A stretch of 64,000 bases of DNA from Bacteroidaceae bacterium (GTDB lineage: Bacteria; Bacteroidota; Bacteroidia; Bacteroidales; Bacteroidaceae): the NCBI GenBank assembly GCA_902362375.1, contig CABIVS010000006.1, positions 1-64,000 on the forward strand. Direction: 5' to 3'. The notes beneath the pieces are model-generated. The model ran no database searches and was not told where the DNA came from. It saw only the letters and a list, made by a program, of their open reading frames with translations. Of the stretch, positions 34,286-44,400 are shown one piece after another. The position numbers and the translations under genes are program-made. The stretch's first letter is position 1. The number at the start of each line of letters is the position of its first letter.

Positions 34286-35368
34286 CTAATAGTGGAAGTC
34301 AGGCATGAATGTGTATTTTCTGCCTGTCTCCTGCACTATCATCCGTTTGTTGCGGAGCATGGTGATGAGCGATACCGCCTTTTTATGGTTCAGCTTTACA
34401 CCCACTGACATATAGGTCTTGATTAAGGCATCTTCCAGTTCCTTGTAGCCGTATTCCTCTTTCAGCCCGAAAACGGCTTCCAATGCGATACGGTGCTGCT
34501 GCTCGGTGATATGCCTGTAAGGGTCGAACTTCTCTTCTTCGGGTCTTCCCGGCTTCTTTGTTTCAGGTTTGTATCCCTCAATGAGTTCGGGAAGGGCTTT
34601 GTCGTTGATACGGAATGCGAAAGGCTCAAAGTCCATTGCCCGGATGTGAATGGCTGAAACATGGCTGATGTCACCGTTGCCCTTGTCCTTTTCTACCTGC
34701 AATACGGTTTCCGCCTTGTTGTTCAACTCCGTACCAATGTGCCCTCTTGCGTTCTCATCCCCTTTGTTCTGATGCAGTATCGTATGGATATGTATCTGCC
34801 TGTCGTCCGTCCACTGCATCAGCTTGGATATGATGCGTGTTGATTCACTGGGGCTGTTGATGTCATACACCATATCCCGTATGCCGTCTATAATTACAAG
34901 ACCGATTTCGGGTGTATTGTAAATAGCCTGTTCCACAATCCTGATACGCTGCTCAGGCGTGTATTTTCTTAAGGCAAGAAATTCAAGATTCTCATTGTCC
35001 CTATCATCTGGCAAACCAGCCATTCGCAAAATGCGCGTCATGACTTTCAGACAATGGTAAGGGCTTTGCTCTGTATCAACATAAAGCACTTTCCGCTTAT
35101 CTTCAGGCAGTTCAGCCACATACCGCAGCACTGTGCCGTTCTTCAATGCAGCGGCTACGATAGCCGATACATTGAACGTTTTTTTACTTTTGGCTTTGCC
35201 GATGGATGCGCTGAAATTACCCAATGTCCCAATGACAGAATCATGTACTTTAAGGATTTCAGGTGCTTTCTCATAACTTTTCGACAGGCTCAAACGTGAG
35301 GCTTGCCAAAGGATTATGGCTTCTTCAGCCGATATTTCCTTAGTCTCTTTCATATAGTCCATAGCCAT
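34286..35368 (-). CDS. RepA/RecA-like AAA ATPase
   Basis: This 360-aa protein has a RecA-fold ATPase of the RSF1010 RepA type. The Walker A segment is SIGKAKSKKTFNVSA (about residues 55-70), an acidic catalytic strand is KVLYVDTEQSPYHC, and Walker B is IGLVIIDGIRDMVYD. The C-terminal ~80 residues look like a winged helix (LEDALIKTYMSVGVKLNHKKAVSLITMLRNKRM). It overlaps no neighbour and precedes the primase, so it probably helps unwinding during replication of the circular form. Confidence 0.82.
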   Translation of the reverse strand: MAMDYMKETKEISAEEAIILWQASRLSLSKSYEKAPEILKVHDSVIGTLGNFSASIGKAKSKKTFNVSAIVAAALKNGTVLRYVAELPEDKRKVLYVDTEQSPYHCLKVMTRILRMAGLPDDRDNENLEFLALRKYTPEQRIRIVEQAIYNTPEIGLVIIDGIRDMVYDINSPSESTRIISKLMQWTDDRQIHIHTILHQNKGDENARGHIGTELNNKAETVLQVEKDKGNGDISHVSAIHIRAMDFEPFAFRINDKALPELIEGYKPETKKPGRPEEEKFDPYRHITEQQHRIALEAVFGLKEEYGYKELEDALIKTYMSVGVKLNHKKAVSLITMLRNKRMIVQETGRKYTFMPDFHY

Positions 35369-35376
35369 GCCTCCCG

Positions 35377-35685
35377 TTATTTCCGTCCTCCTGTTTTCTT
35401 TCCAGCCAGTTCAAGGGCAAGCTCAACATCCACGATAATCTTACGTCCTATCTGAGTGATTGCCTTGTCAATCTTTCCGCTTTTCTTGATACGGTTGGCG
35501 GTGGGTAGGCTGCACCCGAACAGTTTGGCTATGCCCAGTATTCCGTACACATATTTTCTTTCTGTGTCTGTAATGGGCTGTGGCTGCGTTTCCGTTTGAC
35601 GGGAAGCGTGCTTACTTAGGAATATGAACTCTTCACCTGTCATCTGCCAGACGGGTTTTGATAATAATTCTTGAAGATTTTTCAT
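35377..35685 (-). CDS. DUF3853-like HTH/excisionase-type protein
   Basis: This 102-aa protein has a helix-turn-helix segment YGILGIAKLFGCSLPTANRIKKSGKIDKAITQIGRKIIVDVELALEL, in which the final strand and helix resemble DNA-binding excisionases. Small proteins of this type accompany Bacteroides mobilizable elements. It lies 8 bp before the ATPase gene, so the two are likely co-transcribed. A role in regulation or excision is inferred. Confidence 0.78.
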   Translation of the reverse strand: MKNLQELLSKPVWQMTGEEFIFLSKHASRQTETQPQPITDTERKYVYGILGIAKLFGCSLPTANRIKKSGKIDKAITQIGRKIIVDVELALELAGKKTGGRK

Positions 35686-35909
35686 CGTTCAATCTATTTA
35701 GTCGTTTAACAATCAGCCCTGCGCACTGGCTGTTATCTCTGTTCTCGAACGATGCAAAATTAGGTAGGGTTGTAAGTGGTAAGGATGTGGTTGATATAAA
35801 TGGAATATCTTGTTATTTATCTGAATATCAGATAATAAAAATACCACTCAAAAATTTAATTTGAGTGGTAAAAGTGGTTGTTTCGTAAAATGTCAGGGCA
35901 TATCACAGA

Positions 35910-36953
35910 TTATCGGAATATACCATCCATTTCTTTGGCAAATTTCCGGTTGCTGTCACTGGGGAAATCGGAAACAGGCTCTTTGTACTTTGACTTGTAG
36001 TAGCTTTCCTCAATATCCAATATTTTCAGGATATTCCTCTTCCAATTCTCCCTGTCCTGTTTGGGCAGTTTTTCGCTCATCAGGAATATCAGATAGCAGG
36101 TACGTATTTTTTCTCTCGGTCTGATTTGGGGTTTGGTGTCGCTTGGTAGCAGGTTCATGCAGGTATAGAAATCATGTTCGGAAATATTCTCGAACTGTTC
36201 TCCCACGCAGGTTACATGAATGAGCGAAAGCAGTTCCATATTGAAATACTCAGTCTGTTTCGTTCCCAGCACTTCTTCCTGTATGTTGGGGGCATTTGGT
36301 TCTTGTTCGGCTGGCTCTTCCGGCTCGTTTGTTTCATCAAATACATATTTCGCCAATGTCTCTTTGAGGTGGCAGCCCAGCCGATAGATTTCATTGAAAC
36401 GGCTTTTTGCATATTGCAGGGCTTTCTCTCTGGTCTGTTTTTGCAGATCGTAGAGTTCGGTCAGCTTGTTTTTTTTCTCCTCGTATTCATCTTTGCACCG
36501 TTCATATTCCATTTCCGCACGCTTTTCATCCTCTGCAGTGTGTTCCCGATAACCTATGGAATCGTATCGGTGGTATGCTTCGTTTAGCGGAGCATGGAGC
36601 TTGGTCGTCTTGTATTGCTGTTCTTCTATGGCTTCTTTATAGATTTCTGAAACTCGGAAGCAGATATTGTAAACGGTCTGTTCATCCGGCATACATCCTT
36701 TCTTGTAATAACTTATGTTTTCGCATACTTCCTTTTTCAGGCTATTCAGAATCAGTGTGTATTGCTCCTGTGGAAGATGAAACACCAGTTCAAGAATGGC
36801 TGTTTCAAGAACCGTTACATCATTGTAGTCCAGATAGAACTTGGTAATGAATTTCTGCTTTTCAAAAGAGAAACCTTTATTATCAAACCAGTCTTTATAT
36901 ATTCTGTTCAATTCTCCGTATCGGGGAATCAGCGTTGTAATTACATCTTTCAT
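35910..36953 (-). CDS. Uncharacterised element protein with helical, charged middle
   Basis: I do not recognise this 347-aa protein. It starts MKDVITTLIPRYGELNRIYKDWF, has a hydrophobic-helical first part with LETAILELVFHLPQEQYTLIL, then a strongly charged coiled stretch at about residues 130-200 (EEKKNKLTELYDLQKQTREKA), an acidic proline-containing linker and an all-helical C-terminus ending in KFAKEMDGIFR. It has no signal peptide or membrane helix. Its place between the nuclease and the HTH gene suggests a regulatory or mobilization accessory role, without direct support. Confidence 0.7.
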   Translation of the reverse strand: MKDVITTLIPRYGELNRIYKDWFDNKGFSFEKQKFITKFYLDYNDVTVLETAILELVFHLPQEQYTLILNSLKKEVCENISYYKKGCMPDEQTVYNICFRVSEIYKEAIEEQQYKTTKLHAPLNEAYHRYDSIGYREHTAEDEKRAEMEYERCKDEYEEKKNKLTELYDLQKQTREKALQYAKSRFNEIYRLGCHLKETLAKYVFDETNEPEEPAEQEPNAPNIQEEVLGTKQTEYFNMELLSLIHVTCVGEQFENISEHDFYTCMNLLPSDTKPQIRPREKIRTCYLIFLMSEKLPKQDRENWKRNILKILDIEESYYKSKYKEPVSDFPSDSNRKFAKEMDGIFR

Positions 36954-36961
36954 GGACGCAA

Positions 36962-38257
36962 CTATTTTTGAGTGTTATTGTCTTTGTCAAGGAAAGAGGC
37001 CAGTTCTTCTTCCACTTCTTCCACGCTGGGCAACGCTGATTTCAGTTTCTCGGGAATCGCTTTGCTCAATTGGTAATCGCTGATGCCGATGGGCTGGTCA
37101 TAGCCTGTCAATGCGTATTGTGCCACAACTTCGTCTTTTCCCTTGCATAGCAACAACCCGATAGTCTTGTTGTCATTCTCTCCCCTCAGTTTATCATCCA
37201 CCACATTGATGTAGAAGTTCAGTTGTCCTGCATACTCCGGTTTGAATGGGGTAGCCTTTAATTCTACCACGATATATGCGTGCAACGGAATGGAATATAG
37301 AATCAGGTCGGCAAAGAAATCGCTGTTTCCGACTTGGAAGTGCTTCTGCCGGGCAACGAAGGCAAAACCGTTGCCCATTTCCAACAGGTAGCGGGTAACG
37401 TGTTTCACCAGCTGTTCTTCAATATCCCTTTCGTCTGCTTTTTCTTTGGCTCCTGCCAAATCAAAGATGTACGGGTCTTTGAGTAGGTAATTGGCAAGGT
37501 CGCTTTGTGGAGCCGGAAGTGTGGTCGTGAAATTGTTTACCTTGTTGTTGCTGATTTGTCGGCTATACAAATCACTGTCAATTTGCATTTTCAATACATT
37601 GCTGCTCCATCCCATTTCCACAGACTGCTTCATGTACCAGTAGCTTAGACCTAAAGGTAGCGAACTGTCAAGTATAGTCATTTGGCTTGTCCAGTTTATT
37701 TTGGCTATAGGAGAGGTCAAGAAAACTTCTTCTATTTCCCTGATTCCCATCCTGTAAATGGCAGACACGGTTTTTCCCACATCTTCAAATTGCGCAGGAA
37801 CTTCCTGCGTAATTGCTAATGATTGACAATCAATCGATTGCATTTGCGCAGTAAGTTCCTGCGTAAATTGCTTGTCATTCAGTTTTAATACTTCATTGGT
37901 CACACTCTGTATGGTTGGGACAGACAGGCTTGCATCTGTTTCTATGAAACTTTGCAACGCTCTTAAAGGATATGCTTTTGCAAACTGGCACATATAGGTA
38001 AGGTTACGTTCCGAATAGCCTTTCTTTTCAGGGTAATGCAGTCGGATAGCCTTTGCCAACTGCTTGATGATTTTGCTTCCCCATCCGTGCAGCTGCTGGT
38101 GATAAAGGATGTAATTGCCTATCTTCCAGTAATGGAACAGCATTTGTGCATTGGCTGCAACAATCAGCCTTACTTGTGCCTGTTCTATTTCCGAACCGAC
38201 CGCTTGTATGAATGCATCAAAATTCGTTTTCTCTATGTTGGATTCCTTGTTGCTCAT
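36962..38257 (-). CDS. DUF1016/YhcG-like PDDEXK nuclease family protein
   Basis: This 431-aa protein has an N-terminal helical DUF1016 part (ARLIVAANAQMLFHYWKIGNYI, KGYSERNLTYMCQFAKAYP) and a C-terminal PDDEXK-like domain (GNGFAFVARQKHFQVGNSDFFADLILYSIPLHAYIVVELKATPFKPEYAGQL, in which D, E and K of the nuclease core can be picked out in the blocks FFADLIL and VVELKA). Family members are linked to recombination and, in some elements, to defence. It lies 63 bp from the integrase start side, on the same strand. Its role in the element is unknown. Confidence 0.85.
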   Translation of the reverse strand: MSNKESNIEKTNFDAFIQAVGSEIEQAQVRLIVAANAQMLFHYWKIGNYILYHQQLHGWGSKIIKQLAKAIRLHYPEKKGYSERNLTYMCQFAKAYPLRALQSFIETDASLSVPTIQSVTNEVLKLNDKQFTQELTAQMQSIDCQSLAITQEVPAQFEDVGKTVSAIYRMGIREIEEVFLTSPIAKINWTSQMTILDSSLPLGLSYWYMKQSVEMGWSSNVLKMQIDSDLYSRQISNNKVNNFTTTLPAPQSDLANYLLKDPYIFDLAGAKEKADERDIEEQLVKHVTRYLLEMGNGFAFVARQKHFQVGNSDFFADLILYSIPLHAYIVVELKATPFKPEYAGQLNFYINVVDDKLRGENDNKTIGLLLCKGKDEVVAQYALTGYDQPIGISDYQLSKAIPEKLKSALPSVEEVEEELASFLDKDNNTQK

Positions 38258-38320
38258 ATTGTGATGATAATTTCTACAAATATAGTCATTGGTAACTATC
38301 TATGAAACTGTTTGATACTT

Positions 38321-39604
38321 TTATAGTTGATTAAACTTGTTCATGGCATTTGCCTTAATATCATCCGCTATGTCAATGTAGGGTTTCATAGCTTTGTAGT
38401 CGCTGTGTCCCGTCCATTTCATGACCACCTGTGCCGGGATTCCGAGAGCCAGCGCATTGCAGATGAATGTCCTTCTTCCTGCATGGGTACTGAGCAAAGC
38501 GTATTTGGGTGTGACTTCATCAATACGTTCATTTCCCTTGTAGTAGGTTTCCCGTACAGGCTCGTTGATTTCTGCCAGTTCGCCCAGCTCTTTCAGGTAA
38601 TCGTTCATCTTCTGGTTGCTGATGACGGGCAGAGCCATGTAATTCTCGAAATGGATGTCCTTGTATTTGTCCAGTATGGCTTTGCTGTATTTGTTCAGTT
38701 CAATCGTCAGGCTGTCGGCAGTCTTGACTGTGGTTATTTCGATGTGGTCGGACTTCACATCGCTTCTTTTCAGATTGCGAACATCCGAATACCGCAAACT
38801 CGTAAAGCAGCAGAACAGGAAAACATCACGCACACGTTCCAGGTATTGCTTATCCTTGGGTATCTGGTAGTCTTTCAGCTTGTTCAGTTCATCCCAAGTC
38901 AGGAAGATTACTTTTTTCGAGGTGGTTTTCAGTTTCGGTTTGAACGTATCGTATGCAATGTTCTGATGATGTCCTTTCTTGAAGCTCCAGCGCAGGAACC
39001 ATTTGAGGAATCCCATTTGCTTGCCGATGGTGCTGTTTCTCATATCCTTGGTGTCACGCAGGAAGTTGACGTATTCGTTCAATCCAAACTCGTTGAAATA
39101 GTTGAACGTTGCATCCTCCTTGAACTCTTTGAGGTGGTTCCTCACTGCTGCAAATTTTTCATAGGTGGATGCCGTCCAGTTATTCTGGTTACCGCACTCT
39201 TTTACAAACTCATCGAACACCTCCCAAAAGCTGACAGGGGCTTCTTCCGGCTGTTCTTCGCTGGTGTCTTTCATTCTCATGTTGAAAGCTTCCTTCAACT
39301 GTTGGGTCGTTGGCATGACCTCCTGCACCTCAAATTCCTTGAAAATATTCTGGATTTCGGCATAGTATTTCAGCAAGTCCGTATTGATTTCGGCTGCACT
39401 TTGCTTTAGCTTGTTGGTACATCCGTTCTTTACCCGCTGCTTATCTGCATCCCATTTGGCTACGTCAATCCGGTAGCCCGTTGTAAACTCGATGCGTTGG
39501 CTGGCAAAGATGACACGCATACGGATGGGTACGTTCTCTACGATTGGCACACCGTTCTTTTTCCGGCTCTCCAATGCAAAAATGATGTTGCGCTTGATAT
39601 TCAT
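38321..39604 (-). CDS. intN2: Tyrosine recombinase/integrase of the element
   Basis: This 427-aa site-specific recombinase has the R-H-R-Y tetrad: the arginine in FTSLRYSDVRNL, H and R in LSTHAGRRTFICN, then TGHSDYKAMKPYI with the tyrosine at about residue 409. The N-terminal part holds an arm-binding/SAM-like region (KWDADKQRVKNG). The start MNIKRNIIFALESRKK at 39604 is preferred over a frame 14 codons longer. It sits at the right end next to attR, reading inward, as in NBU2, and should catalyse integration at the 13-bp tRNA-Ser site. Confidence 0.93.
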   Translation of the reverse strand: MNIKRNIIFALESRKKNGVPIVENVPIRMRVIFASQRIEFTTGYRIDVAKWDADKQRVKNGCTNKLKQSAAEINTDLLKYYAEIQNIFKEFEVQEVMPTTQQLKEAFNMRMKDTSEEQPEEAPVSFWEVFDEFVKECGNQNNWTASTYEKFAAVRNHLKEFKEDATFNYFNEFGLNEYVNFLRDTKDMRNSTIGKQMGFLKWFLRWSFKKGHHQNIAYDTFKPKLKTTSKKVIFLTWDELNKLKDYQIPKDKQYLERVRDVFLFCCFTSLRYSDVRNLKRSDVKSDHIEITTVKTADSLTIELNKYSKAILDKYKDIHFENYMALPVISNQKMNDYLKELGELAEINEPVRETYYKGNERIDEVTPKYALLSTHAGRRTFICNALALGIPAQVVMKWTGHSDYKAMKPYIDIADDIKANAMNKFNQL

Positions 39605-39763
39605 AATTGGGTGCGTTTGAAATTCTACACCCAAATATACACCCAATTATTGAGATAGCAAAAGACATTTAGAAACATTTACTTTTACTCTATATTGTAA
39701 TTTACACTTGATTATCAGTCGTTTGCAGTTTTATGATATTCTGTGAAAGTATAAGTTCGAGAG

Positions 39764-39776
39764 CCTGTCTCTCCGC
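39764..39776. repeat. attR, right end of the integrated element
   Basis: This is an exact copy of the 13-bp CCTGTCTCTCCGC at attL. Just inside the element side, GTTCGA at 39756-39761 also mimics the T-loop of the tRNA, though shifted in spacing. Confidence 0.9.
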
Positions 39777-39791
39777 TTCAATTAATAGATA

Positions 39792-39822
39792 AATCCCTGT
39801 AAAGTAGCACTTTACAGGGATT
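39792..39822 (+). terminator. Original tRNA-Ser terminator, displaced
   Basis: A perfect 14-bp stem AATCCCTGTAAAGT/ACTTTACAGGGATT with a 3-base loop is followed by TTCTATTTT. It begins 16 bp after the attR repeat, where the end of the tRNA would have been before insertion, so it was most likely the terminator of that gene. Confidence 0.88.
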
Positions 39823-40081
39823 TTCTATTTTGTATATATAGCATGATAGGCATGAAAAAGTGTGTTTCTTATTGAAATAGAAAATAATACTATTTGAACA
39901 GTATATTTTAGAATAAACACTCTTTTTAAAAGGTGGAAATTATCAGTTTAAAGAATATTATTCCAAAATGCTTATTATCAGTTAAATATCTGTTTTTATT
40001 TACTATCACCTTTCAGTTTTTATATCTACCTTTGTTCTGATTTTACAAGATTTGATAGCTATAATATAAAAGGATAGAATA

Positions 40082-41266
40082 ATGAAAAAACAGACCCAAG
40101 CGATTCATACCCAGTTCCAAAGAAGAGATGCTTATAATTCTCTTAGTATGCCGGTTTACCATACAGCGGCTTATGAGTTTGACAATGCCGATGATATGGC
40201 TGATGCTTTCTGCGGGCGGACAGATGCTCCGGATTATTCCAGAGTAATGAATCCGACAGTGACTTTTTTTGAGAATAAAGTAAAGCAACTTACCGGGGCA
40301 ACGGAAGTGATAGCTGTCAATTCCGGTATGGCGGCTATTAGTAATACATTGCTTTCAATTGCAGCTGCAGGAAAGAATATAGTTACATCGCGTCATTTGT
40401 TCGGTAATACCTATTCATTTATTACTGGTACGTTGTCGCGCTTCGGGGTGGAACCCAGGTTGTGTGATTTGACTGAAGTTGAAACTGTAGAAAAAGTCGT
40501 AGACGGTAATACTTGTTGTATTTATATGGAAATTATCACCAATCCTCAAATGGAAGTGGCGGACTTACAGGTGCTCTCACGGATAGCTCATGAAAGGGGG
40601 ATTCCTCTCATTGCCGATACTACACTTATTCCTTTTACGGAATTCGATTCACACAGATTAGGGGTAGATATTGAAGTGGTTTCCAGTACCAAATACTTGT
40701 CAGGAGGAGCCACTTCCATTGGTGGCTTGGTGATTGATTATGGTACTTGTCTGGGATTCGGTCAACGTATGCGTACAGAGATGTTACTCAATCTGGGAGC
40801 TTACATGACTCCTCATGTGGCCTATATGCATACCATCGGACTGGAAACGTTGGTCGCACGATACCGGTTACAGTCTGCCAATGCCGCTACACTGGCAAGC
40901 AAACTCCGCACGTTGCCTGCTATTAGACGTGTGAATTATGTGGGATTGGAGGATAATCCGTACTATGCCTTGGCGCAAAGACAGTTTGGTTCAACCGCTG
41001 GTGCTATGATTACGATAGACCTTGAAAGTAAAGAGGTGTGTTTTCTTTTCATCAACCGCCTGAAGTTGATACGCCGTGCTACCAACTTATTTGACAATAA
41101 GACACTTGCCATCCATCCTGCGAGTACTATTTTCGGACCGTTTACTGACGAACAACGGCTGGCCATGGATGTGCTGGATACGACTATCCGCCTCTCCATT
41201 GGTTTGGAGGATGTGGATGATCTGTTTGAGGATATCAGGCAGGCTTTGGAAAATAAAAAAGAATAG
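40082..41266 (+). CDS. PLP-dependent trans-sulfuration enzyme (Cys/Met metabolism family)
   Basis: This 394-aa enzyme is of the cystathionine gamma-synthase/methionine gamma-lyase fold. IHTQFQRRDAYNSLSMPVYHTAAYEF is the typical start, YSRVMNPTVTFFENKVKQL binds PLP and substrate, and VVSSTKYLSGGATSIGG places the PLP lysine at K204. The C-terminus has HPASTIFGPFTDEQR and RLSIGLEDVDDLFEDI. The exact reaction (O-acetylhomoserine sulfhydrylation or a lyase reaction) cannot be settled from motifs. It stands alone, with its own -7 box upstream. Confidence 0.9.
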   Translation: MKKQTQAIHTQFQRRDAYNSLSMPVYHTAAYEFDNADDMADAFCGRTDAPDYSRVMNPTVTFFENKVKQLTGATEVIAVNSGMAAISNTLLSIAAAGKNIVTSRHLFGNTYSFITGTLSRFGVEPRLCDLTEVETVEKVVDGNTCCIYMEIITNPQMEVADLQVLSRIAHERGIPLIADTTLIPFTEFDSHRLGVDIEVVSSTKYLSGGATSIGGLVIDYGTCLGFGQRMRTEMLLNLGAYMTPHVAYMHTIGLETLVARYRLQSANAATLASKLRTLPAIRRVNYVGLEDNPYYALAQRQFGSTAGAMITIDLESKEVCFLFINRLKLIRRATNLFDNKTLAIHPASTIFGPFTDEQRLAMDVLDTTIRLSIGLEDVDDLFEDIRQALENKKE

Positions 41267-41400
41267 AAAAGAAAATCAAAAAGTGATACACTGTGGCTGT
41301 AATATACCGCAAATATGGTATATAAAATGCCATTCATACGGGATTTACCAGTTTGTATATATCTAATACCTTTGCCCCATCATTTTAACAGTAAATAATA

Positions 41401-44400
41401 ATGGGTAAAAGGATTCGTTTATTTTTGCTTGCTCTTGCAATAGGAGTGATACAAGGGGCGGCACAGGTGACAACGGTGCGGGGCATCGTCACCACAGAAG
41501 AAGGTGGAGAACCGGTTATCGGTGCTTCGGTCATAGTGAAAGGAACCGCATTGGGTACTGTAACTGATGTTAACGGGAGATTTGAACTGAGCGGACTTCC
41601 GCCATCGGCCACCCGGCTGATAATCTCCTACATCAGTTTGATAGCAAAGGAGGTGGCTATCGCACCACAGCTGTCGGTGGCATTGAAGAGTGACACACAT
41701 CTGCTGGATGAGGTGGTGGTAACAGCTTTGGGTATTTCACGCGAGAAGAAGGCGCTGGGCTACACGGCACAGGAGATAAAGCAGGATGCGTTGGTGCAGG
41801 GGAAAGACAATAACTTGTTGAATTCATTGAGTGGTAAGATAGCGGGTGTGCGTATTACCAACACGCAGGGAGATGTCGGTTCCAGCCGTATTGTTATTCG
41901 TGGTGAAACTTCTATTGCCGGTGAGAATCAACCGCTTTTTATTGTGGATGGCATCCCGGTGGACAATTCGCAGCTTAATGCACGTTCCAGCGGACGCGAT
42001 TTTAAGAATGCGATAGCTGACTTGAATCCGGAGGACATAAAGACGCTTACTGTATTAAAAGGTCCGAATGCTGCTGCCCTTTATGGTGCACGTGCTGCCC
42101 ATGGTGCTATTGTTATCACTACCAAAGGAGGAGACAAAAAGCAGCAAGGGATAGGCATTACATTGCATTCTTCCACACAAATTTCTTTTGCAGCGACCTT
42201 GCCGGAGTTTCAGAACCTTTTCGGGCAAGGGGCAGGCGGACGATTCAGTTATGTGGACGGCAAAGGTGCAGGTGTGAATGACGGTGTGGACGAAAGCTGG
42301 GGACCGCGTCTTGACATTGGATTGCTGATTCCCCAGTTTGACAGTCCGCTGGATGCTGACGGTACTCGTATGGCTACTCCCTGGGTGTCGCATCCCAACA
42401 ATGTACGCGATTATTTCCGTACGGGCTTTTCTACCAATAACGGTATTTCAGTTGCCCGTGGGGACGACAAATATCAGTTCCGTGTAGGTTATAACTACGA
42501 GAAACAAGTCAGTATTGTTCCTGACGCTGGAACCAATAAAACGAATATCAGTCTAAATACAGATTACCATCTTGCAAAATGGATTTCGGTGGGAGCTACG
42601 GCCAATTACATCATTTATACAGCTCCCAGTTTACCGGGGTCAGCTACCCCTTCGGGTAGTAACGTACGTTCTAACAGTCCTATGCTTCAGTTTTTGTGGT
42701 TCGGACGTCAAGTGGATACGAACTCATTGAAAGCAGACTATACTCGCAACTGGAATTCAAGCTATTATGATAATCCTTTTTGGAGTGCTTCTTATAATAC
42801 GCAAAGTCAGGAGCGGCATCGTCTGATAGGTGACCTGCATGCCGAATTCCATCTGGCAGATGGTCTGAATATGCGTTTCCGTACCAGCACCGACTGGTAT
42901 AATGACCGGAGAAAATCTAAAGTAAAATGGGGCAGTACAGGTGCCGGTTCACCTTACGGCAGTTATGCTGAAGATGCTTATACGGTGAAAGAGAATAACA
43001 CAGAAATATTGGCGACTTATGTCAAGCAGTTGAATAAAAACTGGGGATTTGACGCTCTTCTGGGTTTTAATGTGCGTAACAAACAGTACGAGAACAACTA
43101 TCAGGCTGCTCCCCGTTTGGCTGTTGCCGACCTTTATACGTTGACCAATTCTCGTGATCCGCTCACTTCGTCCAATGATTTTTACCGCTTGCGGCAATAT
43201 GGACTCTACGGTTCCGTACAATTGGATTACCGTCGTTGGGCTTTCTTGAACATAACAGGACGGAATGATTGGTCGTCTACGCTACCTGTGGACAACAATT
43301 CTTATTTCTATCCTTCGGTGACGGCTAGTGTGCTGCTTTCCGAGGCTTTGGGGTGGAGGAGTAAGGCCGTCAACTATCTGAAATTACGTGGAGGATGGTC
43401 ACAAGTGGGAGCAGATGCCGATCCTTATCAATTAGCAACAGTCTTTACTTCAGAAACAGCTTTCGACGGAAATCCGCTTCAAAGTTCTTCTACCATCGGC
43501 ATGAATCCGAATCTAAAGCCGGAGAAGACATCATCTATAGAAGCTGGTTTCGAAGCAGCTTTTCTGGACAACCGCCTGTATTTGGATTTCACTTACTATA
43601 AGACCGATAGCCGCAACCAAATATTAAAACTGGCTACTACTGCGGCCAGTGGCTACACGTCGCAGGTGCGTAATGCCGGACATATTCGTAATCGTGGCTA
43701 TGAAATACAATTGGGAGCTGTTCCTATACAAACATCGAAAGGGTTTCGTTGGAATCTGGACCTGAATTATGGTGCCAACCGCAGCAAGGTTATCAAGCTG
43801 GATGATGAAGGTTTAATTACGAGTTACCAGCTCTACTCGTCGGGCATTCAGATACTGGCTTCAGTGGGAGAAGCTTATGGAACTTTGTATGGCACTTCAT
43901 ACGTGCGTGATACTAATGGAAGCATTGTGGTGGATGCTAACGGTCTGCCTAAAATTTCAACCACTAATAAAACATTGGGGAAGTTTACACCCGACTGGAC
44001 AGGTGGTGTCAGCAACACTTTCAGCTATCGTTCGTTGAGTCTTTCTTTTCTGATAGATGCCAGTGTGGGCGGTTCTATATTTTCCAACACTAATAAAACA
44101 GGAAAATATACCGGTGTATTGGCTAACACATTACCGGGCAGGGATGCCGAGCATGGTGGTTTGTGGTATTATACTGACGCTATGGGTAACAATGTACGAT
44201 TATCGGAACCTCCTTCTTACTCCATATCCTCCGATGGGCTTTACTATGCCCACGTCAATGGTCAATCCACTCGTGTATATCAGGATGGTATTATTGTAGA
44301 AGGAGTGACGGAAAGCGGTTCTAAGAATGAAAAGGTCGTGTCTGCCGAGAAATATTATCATCGCATTTACAGTATTGCCGAATCTAATGTGTATGATGCC

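Larger units (their letters stand above)
28533..39776. mobile_element. Integrated mobilizable element of the NBU2 type
   Basis: About 11.2 kb is bounded by the 13-bp repeats at the 3' end of tRNA-Ser. A tyrosine integrase sits at the right end reading inward, followed by a replication/mobilization set (HTH protein, RepA-like ATPase, Toprim primase, oriT candidate, MobV relaxase) and cargo at the left end including linA-like and mef-like genes. Size, tRNA-Ser target and the two resistance-type genes agree with the published description of Bacteroides NBU2. It has no conjugation genes and would need a helper element such as CTnDOT. Exact identity to NBU2 is not proven here. Confidence 0.9.
39605..40081. 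other. Right-end region: integrase leader, attR and displaced tRNA terminator
   Basis: No gene is supported in these 477 bases. The first ~160 bases belong to the element and should carry the integrase promoter. attR lies at 39764-39776 and a strong terminator at 39792-39822. The remaining AT-rich stretch ends with TACCTTTG at 40027-40034, a likely -7 box for the PLP enzyme gene. Confidence 0.7.

Noticed and set aside
38327..39409. 360-codon + strand frame opposite the integrase
   Set aside because: It is the antisense shadow of the integrase gene, whose R-H-R-Y residues are all present; the frame itself has no domain or ribosome site.
41352..41374. Full promoter for the SusC-like gene
   Set aside because: TTTG and TACCTTTG are only 11 bases apart instead of about 19, so only the -7 box is kept as a possibility.
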